Below, piece by piece: positions 50,001 to 61,342 of a stretch of 64,000 nucleotides of DNA. Origin of the DNA: Solen grandis (taxonomy: Eukaryota; Mollusca; Bivalvia; Adapedonta; Solenidae); assembly GCA_021229015.1 (NCBI GenBank), contig CM037778.1:13235294-13299293 (forward strand), given 5' to 3'. The position numbers were made by a program, and so were the translations under genes. The notes under the pieces were generated by a model. That model was not told where the DNA came from. It saw only the letters and a list, made by a program, of their open reading frames with translations, and ran no database searches. The first letter of the stretch is position 1; every line of letters starts with the position of its first letter.

Positions 50001-50100
50001 NNNNNNNNNNNNNNNNNNNNNNNNNNNNNNNNNNNNNNNNNNNNNNNNNNNNNNNNNNNNNNNNNNNNNNNNNNNNNNNNNNNNNNNNNNNNNNNNNNNN
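50001..50100. other. Assembly gap (100 N)
   Basis: Exactly 100 N. This is a conventional placeholder length, so the true gap size is probably unknown. Confidence 0.99.
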
Positions 50101-51320
50101 TGGGTAAATTATGGCTGCGTCACTAAGATCTCCTGCGTTGGAGATTGTATAGAAATGGACAAGTAACGTAAATAAGATGATTTAATACGTTATTTAGTTG
50201 TTGTCAGTTTAATATGCCAATACAAATCTATTTATTTCATTGTACACGACATGTGGAGAGAAGAATGCCTATCTACATATTACATATACATGACAGCGTC
50301 CCCCAATATATATATATATATATATATATACACAATAATTTTGATTGAAAATGTGTATTTTCGATTTACTTGCAAAAATCACCATTTAGTGTTCTAAAGT
50401 AATTGCTAGACAGCATATCATTCGTTTAAGAACGCATTCTAGGTGCTTAAAGGCTTGGGGCATGCATAATTGTGTTTGGCAAGAACTCAACATGTTTCCA
50501 TACAACCTGAAGGAGCATGAAAATGAAAATCCTCGATCATGACGTAGTACATGCGATACCTTGTCTTTATTATCATTTCAGTAAATGGGAAATTATTCTT
50601 CCTGCGTTGCGATTCTTGCAGGTTTACTGTCGCCCAAGGACAAAGTTAGCAAGTCACCTTGATGATTTAAACAGTCATTCACACAAAACAGCCAGTGGTA
50701 TGCACACGATATCCTTTATTCCATGTGTCCATTATAAATTAACAATACTGTAAAAAAAAAAGAAAAAAAAAATAAAGAAAAAAAAACCACTAGAATGTTG
50801 CAAGTAAGCTTATATGGCGGATTTGAATTATTTTATACCTTGAAAACAAGGTTATGTAAAATTTCAAAAGAGAGAAAAAGATAACATTTGCTGAGCTCAA
50901 TATAATAACCCTTTTGTTATCATACTTATACACGCATGTAGTAAATTATCAAATACTGAAACGGTAAAATGCACTACCGGGTATTTCATACATTTATGCA
51001 GACCCTAATATATATCCCAAAATTGAAAAAGAAAAGAAAGGAAATGACGTAAACATAAATCACAACCTCTCCTTTACATTATAAAAGGAGAGTACCTTGT
51101 GAAAGTCGTTTTGTAGTGTTGCTAATTGCAAACAATAATGTAGATAGTATAACAGCAGAGATGCAAGTGTGAGACACTCAAGGAATAGAACAGCCCCAGG
51201 TCTCGTCATCCATGACAGAAGTTTTGTCAGGCAGCCAACACGGTTGCTTTCCAATCTATGGTTTTGATTATGAGGTGTGTGTCTCCCTATGTTCTATATA
51301 AACTTAGTTGTTCATGAATC

Positions 51321-51380
51321 ATGAGCCGAGAATCGCTTAATGAAGTTGCCCAAAACATAAAAAAGTCAAGAAGAGCAAGA
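51321..51380 (+). other. Possible short first coding exon ending at GTAAGT
   Basis: An ATG opens MSRESLNEVAQNIKKSRRAR and is followed immediately by a consensus donor, GTAAGT, at 51381. TATATAAA lies at 51295-51302, but it is too close: a start 30 bases downstream would fall after the ATG. I found no matching second exon. Confidence 0.15.
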
Positions 51381-51744
51381 GTAAGTCATTTCTATCAGAT
51401 ATAAGTATATTGTGATTGATAAACTTACGTGAAAAGATTTCATGAACCAATAAATGAGGTATTGTCTTAGAGTTTAATTCGGATCAAACGTATTGTTTCA
51501 TTGAAATTTTCCGATTAGTGGACTGTCACAGTGGTTCATATTGCATCACAAATGAAAAAGGCTTGATATTTTGATCTGGAGAAATTAGATTCGTTTGATG
51601 CATTTCATTTGATTGTCTTATCCTGCTTATATAATAAGGATTTTCTAGGTATTAAAACTTCTTTCAATTAAACATTTAAGATTCACTTAACAGTAATTGA
51701 AATATAAGGCAGTGTTTGCATCCATTTTTTGTTGTTATTGCTTT

Positions 51745-51805
51745 TGTATATGTACCGTCCTTGCGACAATATTTCAGTATATAGATCAAGGGACGTCCAG
51801 GTAAT
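51745..51805 (-). mobile_element. SINE 3'-end fragment
   Basis: Short minus-strand match to the 3' end of the second SINE family (ACCGTCCTTGCGACAATATT, GGGACGTCCAGGTAAT). Confidence 0.55.
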
Positions 51806-52097
51806 AACGAATATCCGTAACAATAACTAACTGACCCTTCCACTGTCATTGATAATTTAAATCTTCTTAATTTACTTCAACAAGACTAGCCTATTTTGTA
51901 TCTCTGAATACTGGAATTTTGATGAAGTTGTGTTCAGAATGTAGACTGGCCATAGAACGCCATATTTAATCTCTTTTCTCAGCAACGCATTGTACTCTGA
52001 ACTGGAATTGTGAAGTTGTTAGATGTAATGGCCATGAGCACTATTTAATTTATTACTTCAGCAAGCCTAGCCTATTTTGTATAGCACTTGAATTTTG

Positions 52098-52311
52098 TTA
52101 ACCCACCACATAAAGCCTGATCTGCAGAAAACCACAGTTAAACCTTACCAAATTTAATTATATAAAGTCCTCATTTCGAGACCACTGAGGAGCAGAGAAC
52201 AGCATAAAATCTGATCAGCCTGCGAGTTACCCGCAGGCTGATCTGGTTTTATGTTGTTCGCATAGGTCTTTTCATGGTTTCCTCTATGAGTCTATGATAA
52301 ACTAACCCTTT
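52098..52311 (+). mobile_element. TTAA-type MITE, copy 2, damaged ends
   Basis: The interior (CACATAAAGCCTGATCTGCA, GGAGCAGAGAACAGCATAAA) matches the 57-kb copy in the same orientation. The left inverted end is deleted after TTAACCC, and the right end departs from the consensus after CTCTATGAG. Confidence 0.8.
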
Positions 52312-53683
52312 AGCTGCGAACAACGTCAGATGTTTTGAGGAGGAAAAGTATTTCTCTGTTAACTATTAATGGCTTATGTCATCTTGATGTATGTGGTTAA
52401 CATGCACTAATTGAATACTAATTCGATTCAGCCGTACGATCGTTTCAAGAAGAGATCCGTATACAAACATCGGCTTTAACATGGGGTCAGATGTCCATGC
52501 TTAGTGGCTCGGGATGTTTCTAAACAAATGAAGGTGCTCCTATTTAGGACCCGGCTGTTTCGTAGACTACGTGCTAAAATTGAACTAAAAACGGTAACCA
52601 ACCTTGCGAGAAGTAGTTTTGGCGTGTGTTAGTGCCAGTCCTTTGGAACCCGATATCAAAACAAATACATTGGAACTCAACAACCCAACAGCATACCAGT
52701 TCAGTTAATGAACCTTAAGTGACTTTATTAGCTTCACACCAAGAGACGATCGTAATCCTTATTAATGATTTGCAAACCTTTTATGATAACATGATTGAAA
52801 ATTATGTTATCATAAAATGGTTTAATATTCTGTACCGATTTATATTATTTCATTCATTTCTTTTTGTAAGCAATCCGCCGTACTTGTTATTTGTTTTCTC
52901 TATATAAACTCTACAAAAAAAGAAAAGAAAATAAATAAAAATCGGCTAGTTAGTCCAGTAGGTATACTGGTTTAATCTAAATCAATGTCAGTGTAGCGTT
53001 ACTGAAATATATGACGTAAACTACGACACAGACATTTGGAAGTTAAGACTTAGTCCTTTTTCCAGTTTCCTGTTTCAATTATTTTGATATCGTGAACAGA
53101 CCCTATACATATGGTAGATTTAAAAAAGTTTATGTCTTGACTTTTTTATTGCAAATAAAATACAAAGATATTTTTTTTTTAAATTCCACATCTGAATGTT
53201 GAAATTGAATTAACTGATAATCCACACGAGGCAAACGGTGCAAACTACACAAGTGAGCTTTTATTATACTATATCAGAGTTAATCATTTTATAAATTCGG
53301 GATGTTTGGTAACCGTAACATAACACCTCTCTACAGTTGTACATCAATAAGTAATACCAGACATTATTTTCTTTTAAATTCAGGATGCAACAGTATACGT
53401 CACAGCCTTCACTAGGGGGATGATCACCAGATTGCAAGCACATTTAAACTTGCTCTTGTACACAGCATGCTCTACTTCAACGTATGTTATGAAGAGATAA
53501 GGATATGATCATGTGTTGTCCCTCTATCTAGCCTGCAATACCTTCTGGAATGCATCTGGAAACACTTGGAAAACTTCTTACACATACCTGATAATAATGA
53601 ATAATACCACTCTGGATATATGACTATATGAATATTTTACCAATTATGATTTTAGAAGCACCAGAATCATGCTGGTGAATGCA
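52312..53683. other. No feature recognised
   Basis: AT-rich spacer between two MITE copies. Confidence 0.65.
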
Positions 53684-53879
53684 TTAACCCTTTCCCTCAT
53701 AGAGGACACCATGAAAAGACCTATGCGGTTTTATGCTGTTCGCTGCTCCTCAGTGGTCTGGAAATGAGGATTTTATAATTAAATTTGGTAAGGTTTTACT
53801 GTGGTTTTCTGCAGATCAGGCTTTATTTGGTACCTATTGAGTGCGTCAAAATGAGTATATATATGAGGGAAAGGGTTAA
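53684..53879 (-). mobile_element. TTAA-type MITE, copy 3, inverted
   Basis: The ends are TTAACCCTTTCCCTCAT and its exact inverse ATGAGGGAAAGGGTTAA. The interior is the reverse complement of the 57-kb copy and lacks that copy's second GCAGGCTGATCTGG segment. Confidence 0.9.
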
Positions 53880-56063
53880 CGCCTTTTGACTTTACCTCAC
53901 TAGAAGTTAACGGCTTTCAATCATTTTTTTTAACTTGCTTTAAAGAAAATAGATTACCAGTACATTACTTATCAGAGACTGGTCTTAACCATTGAACTGA
54001 CTATAACTAACTCTTTTTCTAAAGTAGTTACTTCCGCTGTTGCTGTCAGGTACGGTAAATCCAACTGGTTGAATGTTCTATGTGCCTGCGAATGTCATGT
54101 AATGGTTTGGTTTAGCTGAGGATCGGACCATTGAACTATCTAGTTTGGAGGCAATATCCCTGGACTTCAGCAAGGTAGTTCAATTCAACATTCTTTAATG
54201 GCGGCAGTGATTCAAGTGTTCACTAAATATTTAATGTTCAATATATATTAGATATGTAAACAATTACATATTTATAAATACACAAATATAAAATGTGATG
54301 GAAATATGTTTCCCTTGTTTTCTTTTCGGTGATTTATCGAATATTGTTCATAGTAACAATTCAATTCGCATGCTCATCTGGTTGTGTTGCATATTTGTAA
54401 AGCTGTATCCAAACTTTCACTTCCTCAATATTACACGATAAAACTAAACCTGTAGATTCCGGTATGAAATGTATGCACATCACTTTAATGACTAAATGAG
54501 CTAAATGTGTTTGACTAGGTATGACTATTACATTTTTATTTCGTTCGAAAATATTTAATTTACAATTGCTTTTCTGCTATAATTAATGTAGAATTGAACC
54601 TTTGATCTGTACCGATGCTGTTACATGCATTAACAGTCAATTAATATCCATTAAAATTTCAAGTTCAAACTGCAATAAACGGTAATATTATTGTTTATTA
54701 CTTTGGTCAGCCATCTTGTCTCATGTCACGTGTCATATGTCACGTGATTTGCATGTCATGAAGCACACAAATATATCATCCCTCAATTACAAAAATAAAA
54801 ATTGTCCATACCGCTTTCAATATTGGTTAACATTTTTAATGAATCAGTTTAAATAGAATTTCTTGACTTAATCAATTCCTACTTGACATCTTGTACCAGG
54901 AATGTAAACAAAAAACGCCTAAGGAACACCTGTTGCTTATGTAGGTTTTACAATGTTTTTATGTTTGAATCATCACTATAACTTTAAATAAAAATTTCTT
55001 ACTACATTTTTCTTTATTTTTTGTTGACATTTCAAACGATAAAGAAGCTTACCTATACACAGGTGTAAACAATTTCCATAGAATGGAAGAGAAAGACAAC
55101 ACTGCGGTCCTAACACATCCAACCGGCGAGCGTCTCAAGCAGTAGCCATAGAACACGCGCAAATACACAGACACGATGAGTATTATTAGAAACCTACATA
55201 CAGGTAGAAACCGGAGAAACCCTATCTATCCTTACCTTTTCCCATATTTGAAACTCAGACTCAGAACGAGGTTCTGGGATGTATGACCTGAACGTTCGAA
55301 GGTCGTTTCCATATAGAGATTAGGAATAACCAATGGTAGTTTGAACGGGAAGGTGTGTGGAAGCGCAGAAATTTCGTCTGCATCCAAACCCTCAAGGATT
55401 ATGATGAACGCTATAGCTATTGCCGATATTCGCTAATGCGTAAAACACATTAGCAGCTACTGCTGTTAGAGAAAATCATAGCATCCGTTTGTTTTCTTCT
55501 ATGCTTTTTAATGCTAAATGACGCTAAAACAATGTAGCGCTTGCTATCTCAACAAAATGGAGCATAAAAATAAACAAAAAATATCAAGAAAGAATTTTAT
55601 TTACTAGTAAAAATGAGGTTACGTATTTATGTGCGCAAAAGAGATATTAACGTGTTTTAATTGCATAATAGATAAGAAAATATGGAACATAAATCATAAC
55701 GATGTATCTGATAAACAAATGTTAAACTGTTATTTGAATTGTGTTGTTAATGAATCTTTTCACGGCGGGTATATCTAGAGTAAATGTGGAACTAGAGCTA
55801 TAGCCGCTCTGACGTAGTAAAACTGATATACTGGATGGTAGATCACATCGTAAAACTCACATTAATTAACATTTGCTTTTCAAGTGAAAACAGGGAAATA
55901 GATCATAAACTTGGGGAAATGTGTTGCAAAAATATACCTTTGCCTATTAAAAACAAATGTAAGACGTCAAAAGGTAACGATTTGCATCTGCTTTATTGGG
56001 CTTTTTCAGATAGGGTTTCCAATTATCATTATTTTCTTTCGTTTAATTTGTTTCCTTCACGTG

Positions 56064-56098
<35 letters not shown>

Positions 56099-57428
56099 CG
56101 CCCGCCCGCCTGTCTGCCTGTCTGTCTGTCTGTCTGTCCACCCATGTGACTTTATGTCTTTCTGACTATCAGTCAAGCTGCCGTTATCCATCTCATGCTT
56201 TTCACTTTTCGTACATGTGTCTTATTTTCCAGCTCAGTTCAAAACGACAATTTTACATATCAGATAATTTTCAGGTGAACACTTTTATTATAGAAAACCG
56301 TAAACTAGAAAACCTGAAACATGTAATATAATATTTTGAGGTTTTTATGTGCTATAGTAGAAGGTCTTTATCAATGAATATTTCAAAATGTCTTCTTTTG
56401 TTATTGTTACATTACAAATATTTAGACTTGAGGATAACCGGAGGTTGGACTTTCAAAGAATTTCTAACCTAAAATCATCCTTTGTGTCGCTTAATTAACA
56501 CATTAACACATTAAGTGAATACTCTCAGCTGTATAGCCGGATAAATAAAGCCTTAACCAGATTCATGTCATAACTGGATATATATTTAATACCGTTCCCC
56601 CATTAAGGTCAGTCAGTACGAATTGGGCAACTTTTGAGAACAGGAAATCATGAGTCCACAACATATACATATCTATGGAATCGTTTGTTGTTCTATTCAT
56701 ATATTAGGTTTAAAGATAAATCATTTGATTTTATTATTTGGTATAAATACTGAACTAAACGTATAATCCCCAAATTTATAAAATTGAAAACACAGAATAG
56801 TGTGTGAGGCGGAGTTTTCAGGGAGTCTTGTAAACCCCAGAAATATTGTTGGATATTAATAAAAAATTGGAATAAAATGTATCAAACTCACATATAATCA
56901 TTTGTTAAGAGAAAAGAGAAAGACGATACGCTATAAAAAAAAATCAAATACTCATAAATTTAAGAAATTCATTTTTATTGGAAACATGAGCTATTTTGAC
57001 TAAGCACTGGTATGAATGGTATTAGTTGATTGGGTGTTTAGGTTGTTAAGGCATTGTGTTTCATGTATGATTGTTTCTACATGATTGCTATCAACATATA
57101 CATGTTAACTCATATATCTAGCTCGACATGAAAATATAAATTTACTGATGTCGATATAACGAGCCCCTCTCTCTCTCTCTGTGAAATTATAAATATATGT
57201 TACCTCCGTTTTGGATATGTAGCTATTTGGTTTGAGAGTTTTATATGTGAGAAAATATAGGATCTACAAACTGTACCAAAAGTATGCATATCTGACAATA
57301 CATCGTGAATATCACCTGACCTCTCATGTCATAGGTTATTATACATAGCATATACCTCTCTATATGCAATATGCCGAAATATCTCGATATGTACTATTTA
57401 AATGTTTCCGTCATTCACATTTTGATTT
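53880..57428. other. No gene recognised
   Basis: AT-rich DNA with the compound microsatellite at 56065 and a cluster of CACGTG/CATGTC-type words near 54720-54760. Confidence 0.65.
56065..56138. repeat. Compound (TATC)n-(CCGC)n-(TGTC)n microsatellite
   Basis: Three tetranucleotide types adjoin without spacer and are related by single-base steps, consistent with mutation and expansion of one ancestral array. Confidence 0.95.
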
Positions 57429-57652
57429 TTAACCCTTTCCCTCATTATAAGTAGGTATCACATAAAGCCTGATCTGCAGAAACCCACAGTTAAACCTTGC
57501 CAAATTTAATTACAAAATCCTCATTTCCAGACCACTGAGGAGCAGCGAACAGCATAAAACCTGATCAGACTGCGAGTTACTCGCAGGCTGATCTGGTTTT
57601 ATGCTGTTAGCATAGGTCTTTTCATGGTTTCCCCTATGAGGGAAAGGGTTAA
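57429..57652 (+). mobile_element. TTAA-type MITE, copy 4, best preserved
   Basis: The copy is 224 bp, with perfect 17-base inverted ends (TTAACCCTTTCCCTCAT). TTAA target duplications and ends beginning CCCTTT are typical of piggyBac-related non-autonomous elements. An internal hairpin GATCAGACTGCGAGT/ACTCGCAGGCTGATC is present. Confidence 0.92.
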
Positions 57653-58031
57653 AATATTTGTATTTTGAACAACATTTAACAACATATTCATTTTATATCT
57701 CGAGTAACGTATTCATAGTCAATTTTACTTCACCAATTACGTTCAGGAAAATTAATTTCTCCAATAGGTTTCTTAAAAATCACCTTTCTAATATTTAGAG
57801 TCAAGCATTTTTTTAAAAATATTTTATTACACTTAACATTTCCAAAACTTAATATTTTTGTGAGATTCTTTTTGGTCAGAGCTACATAAAAGTCGATCAA
57901 TATTAGTCCCTGCAGGTGTCTAATTTTCCTATAACAATATATACAGTTTCACCTTACCCCACAAACACTACTCGACATACACACACAAGTACATGCCAAC
58001 TTGACATGACAGGAACTTGGAAGACCTTCAA

Positions 58032-58346
58032 ATGGCAGTAAATAACTGTACAGGAGAGAGTACATCGAGGAGAATACTGTCTCTGACACTCGCACATTCA
58101 AGAAGCTGGAACCTGCTGGAACAAAATCAGGTGAATTTTCGCAAACGTAAAGTGAAGCCGCGCTATGAGAACATAAAGTACAGACAACATTGCGGAGATT
58201 ATGTAGACAAATCATGTGTATATAACCCTAAAAATAAACTTATTATTGACTTCGTTCCAGCCGAGTTTGTGAAACGCAGCATAAGTACCGGGCCACCACT
58301 TTGTCATTTACTTAATGAATTTTATTCATTAGTCTTTGATATGTAG
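58032..58346 (+). CDS. Doubtful 104-codon open frame
   Basis: From ATG at 58032 this frame runs 104 codons (MAVNNCTGESTSRR... to ...EFYSLVFDM). Its composition is more protein-like than most frames here (for example VNFRKRKVKPRYENIKYRQ and DFVPAEFVKRS). I recognise no domain and see no convincing splice or promoter context. It may be an exon fragment or chance. Confidence 0.15.
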   Translation: MAVNNCTGESTSRRILSLTLAHSRSWNLLEQNQVNFRKRKVKPRYENIKYRQHCGDYVDKSCVYNPKNKLIIDFVPAEFVKRSISTGPPLCHLLNEFYSLVFDM

Positions 58347-58573
58347 TAGACCTAGTTTTCACTAATTAAAGTTTAGCACAGGTAGTGTAAGAGAATGCCA
58401 AAGATGGAATAGATTTTTAAACCAAAATTTTAATGAATTCGACCAAACAAAAATTACAGTCTAATCTATTTTGAAATGTCCAGTTTATATATCGTGAGAT
58501 CGGAGAAAAATGAAATAAGGGTAAGGTGAGATAGTTACCAAACATGGGAGTGCGAGATGTAAAACCAGATAGG

Positions 58574-58884
58574 GAGCGTCCTGAAACCTGAGTGGTTTGA
58601 GCTTCCGCCTCGGGAGCGGGAGGTTGTGGGTTCGATCCCCGGCCGCGATATACCAAAGTCGAAAATAAATGGTACTGGTTTAGCTCCCTTGCTTGGCGCT
58701 CAGCATATAAGGGCAGTTGCACGACTGGTTGGCCCGGTGTCAGGATAATGTGTGTGTGGTATCATGCCACATGTCTACGGCGTGATACTGCAGCGTGGCA
58801 GTACTGTATCTGTCTCAAGTAGACATCGTCTCCAAATGACTGGAATAATGTCGGTGGGACGTTAAACCTAACAAACAAAAAAAC
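58574..58884 (+). mobile_element. Full-length tRNA-headed SINE with perfect 13-bp target-site duplication
   Basis: AAAACCAGATAGG occurs at 58561-58573 and again at 58885-58897. Between them are a tRNA-like head (GTTGTGGGTTCGATCCCCGG), the middle GCTCCCTTGCTTGGCGCTCA, the core CAAATGACTGGAATAATGTC and an AACAAACAAAAAAAC tail. The perfect duplication and full length suggest a fairly recent insertion. Confidence 0.95.
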
Positions 58885-59309
58885 AAAACCAGATAGGCTC
58901 AACTGACATCTTCCCAGCAGGCATTATATACCCGAAAAGTAATATAATTATGCACATAATGCACGAGAAAAGCACATTATGCACGAGGAAATGGCATTAA
59001 CCAAGATAGTCACGTGACAACAACATAAAGATAAGCGGTCACGTGATACAGTATACAATAATGCGGACTACTACAGATATTCTATATGTTTTTCTTTCGC
59101 TACAGTAACTAGTACTGTTTTTGTTTGTTCATCTGACTAAAATTACAGGTTCGTCGTGCAAACTATTCCTTGTGTAAACAATTTTTCGATGTCTATGCTT
59201 TTCCGGTACATTTTATGCAGCATTTTGCTATAAACTATGCCAATAAATGACGCAGATATAATTTCTCTGTGCAAGTCGAAGATTATGTTGACATGCACGA
59301 TGAAATCGC

Positions 59310-59336
59310 AAAAAAAAAAAAAAAAAAAAAAAAAAA
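59310..59336. repeat. Poly(A) run of 27
   Basis: Pure A run with no recognisable retrosequence before it. Confidence 0.95.
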
Positions 59337-59636
59337 TCCAAGATTCGAGGTAAGCGTGCACGGCGGAATAACGGGCTTCAGATGGTTGTCCTTTTGTCTG
59401 GTTACAAGAGACTTTACCCACAAATATATGTTATATCCTTGTTTATTGTGAAAATATAACTGTAATCTTTTCTTAATCGTGCAATTTCAACCGGTTGTAG
59501 ATTTACCGCTGCGGTAAATCACCTGACGAATTTCTCATTCTTTGTGAGTATCCTACATGATGTCCTCGATTTTTTTTTAGTTGACCCTAAATTTCGTAAG
59601 ACCGACCGCACTTTTGGGTCGGACCCCAGATTGAGC

Positions 59637-59685
59637 AACGCACTTTGGGTTTAGACCCCACAATGCGTTCAACCCAAAGTGCGTT
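59637..59685. repeat. Perfect 15-bp inverted repeat
   Basis: AACGCACTTTGGGTT (59637-59651) and its inverse AACCCAAAGTGCGTT (59671-59685) flank a 19-base loop. A related motif CCGCACTTTTGGGTCGG lies just upstream at about 59606. Confidence 0.9.
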
Positions 59686-59959
59686 CCCACAGAGGTGACT
59701 TTAAATCATTTTGATTTATTTTTTTTTTAGATAATTTTGAATTTGCAATCCAGTAACGATATCGTAATATTGCTGGAAAATTGACATCGTTTTTTTTTTT
59801 TTTGGTGTGTAATTTTTGGGTCTTAGATGTTTTCAAATCAATGAAAGTATGGTGAACCTTATATAAATAACAAGACTTAATGGTATTATGGGCATTTTTC
59901 TTTCCTTTTTTCGGGCTTTTTTAATCTTAAGTACCGGTAAGTCAAAAGTCAATGTTAAG

Positions 59960-60240
59960 ATCAGTGCATAATGAAGAAGTATATTCACTTAAGCAACTGT
60001 CCAAATATTGAAGCAATCCAATGAAGCACACAGAAGTTATAGCAGATTAACCAAAAGGTAAACCTGTCCAGATGCCACTTTTTTCATCAAAAGAAGGTCA
60101 GAGGTCAAGGTCACAAGGTCAACTGCATAATGTAAAGCTCAATCCACTTGAGCAACTGACTAAATATTGAAGCAATCCAATGTAGAACATAGCAATTATA
60201 GTAATTAAATAAAAGGTCAATCTGAATGGACGCCCAACGA
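59960..60240 (+). repeat. Two diverged ~160-bp tandem copies
   Basis: TGCATAATG...CACTT.AGCAACTG and AAATATTGAAGCAATCCAAT recur about 158 bases apart (59965 and 60124, then 60004 and 60162), with AAGGTCAGAGGTCAAGGTCA between. Confidence 0.85.
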
Positions 60241-60747
60241 TGGCTACCCGGATATCATCAATTTGAAAATCCCGTCAAAAAATGAATAAAAATATATATA
60301 TATAATCTGGGTTTTTTTTTAAAATTATTTTCGCTTCTTATATATTTATCAGAATTAAAAAGATCCGAAGATTGAGAAAGTGAGAACAATGTATATTTCA
60401 ACTGACTTCCAATTTGTTAAAATATGTGTGAAGTACATTGACATCTCCTTAGTACAAAAAGGTTTATTAAGCTACATACATGTCCGTGATTTGATGCTTT
60501 GGTAGGATCAGTCTGGCTTCAAGTTATGGAGGAACATCTCAAGATTCATCCAATCGAGTTCAGGAATTTATATTCGCAGGTTTTAGCCTTAATTCCATGC
60601 AAGACCTTATAATTATACTGTATTACTAACGTGAAGTATTTCAACATAAACTTCAAAGGGATACAACCTATGTAAAAAAGAAAAGAAATGATGATTGGGT
60701 TACTTGCCTTGAAAAAGTAACCTAATAATGACAAAAGCTATGATGTG
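60241..60747. other. No feature recognised
   Basis: AT-rich spacer between the ~160-bp repeats and a SINE fragment. Confidence 0.6.
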
Positions 60748-60886
60748 TGTTTATTTCAGTCATTTGCACGGAGACTATGCCTACTTGAGACAGATATTGT
60801 GCTGCCATATTGCAGTACCATACAGTAGACATGTTGCATGATACATTATCCAGACACCGGGCACAAGCGCCAAGCAAGGGAGGTAC
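60748..60886 (-). mobile_element. SINE fragment
   Basis: Minus-strand fragment containing CCCTTGCTTGGCGCTTG and TACTGTATGGTACTGCAATA. The homology stops just after ATTTCAGTCATTTG of the core, so the terminal CCCACCGACAGT part is lost. Confidence 0.7.
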
Positions 60887-61329
60887 AACTGAGGCGAGTT
60901 GCACATAAATAGTTCCAATGTGTTTTGTAGTCTGGTTCTTGGCTGGGGTCCTTCCACTTACACTACGATATCTGTTATCTTGAGGACGACCGGGAACCAG
61001 CCTCTGTATACCATTTTCAATGGATTGCTTCAATATTTGGACAGTTGCACTAAACAGAGTTACACTCACCCACCTAGGACAGTGCTGTGATGTGTACATA
61101 TTTTCTTATCAAATATAACCTGAAGATAAGATTTTTTATTATCTACGGATACGGCAATTTAGCCCAAAGTAGCCTTGTCATTTGAAAATCTCGGTAGTAG
61201 GTATATATAGGGCCTATATAGACAAGCTTTGCCAAATACCGGTGGTTTTTCTCAATTTTAAAGGGAAAAAACTCATTGTTTAACAAAACAAACAAACAAA
61301 AAAACTTCATGTAAAAACATTGAACAGCT

Positions 61330-61335
61330 TTTATT
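61330..61335 (-). terminator. Polyadenylation signal AATAAA of the PGRP gene
   Basis: A canonical AATAAA on the minus strand starts only 7 bases after the PGRP stop codon (TGA at 61345-61343). This implies a very short 3' UTR, or a second downstream signal that I did not find. Confidence 0.6.
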
Positions 61336-61342
61336 TATGCAC

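Larger units (their letters stand above)
50101..52097. other. No confirmed gene
   Basis: Contains (AT)n near 50307-50330, an A-rich run at 50752-50787, the doubtful exon at 51321 and a SINE fragment at 51745. Confidence 0.55.

Noticed and set aside
58574..58650. tRNA genes at SINE heads (also 33980-34057, 31222-31290, 41545-41610)
   Set aside because: A- and B-box-like sequences are present, but the heads do not form a complete cloverleaf by eye and continue into SINE bodies with target duplications.
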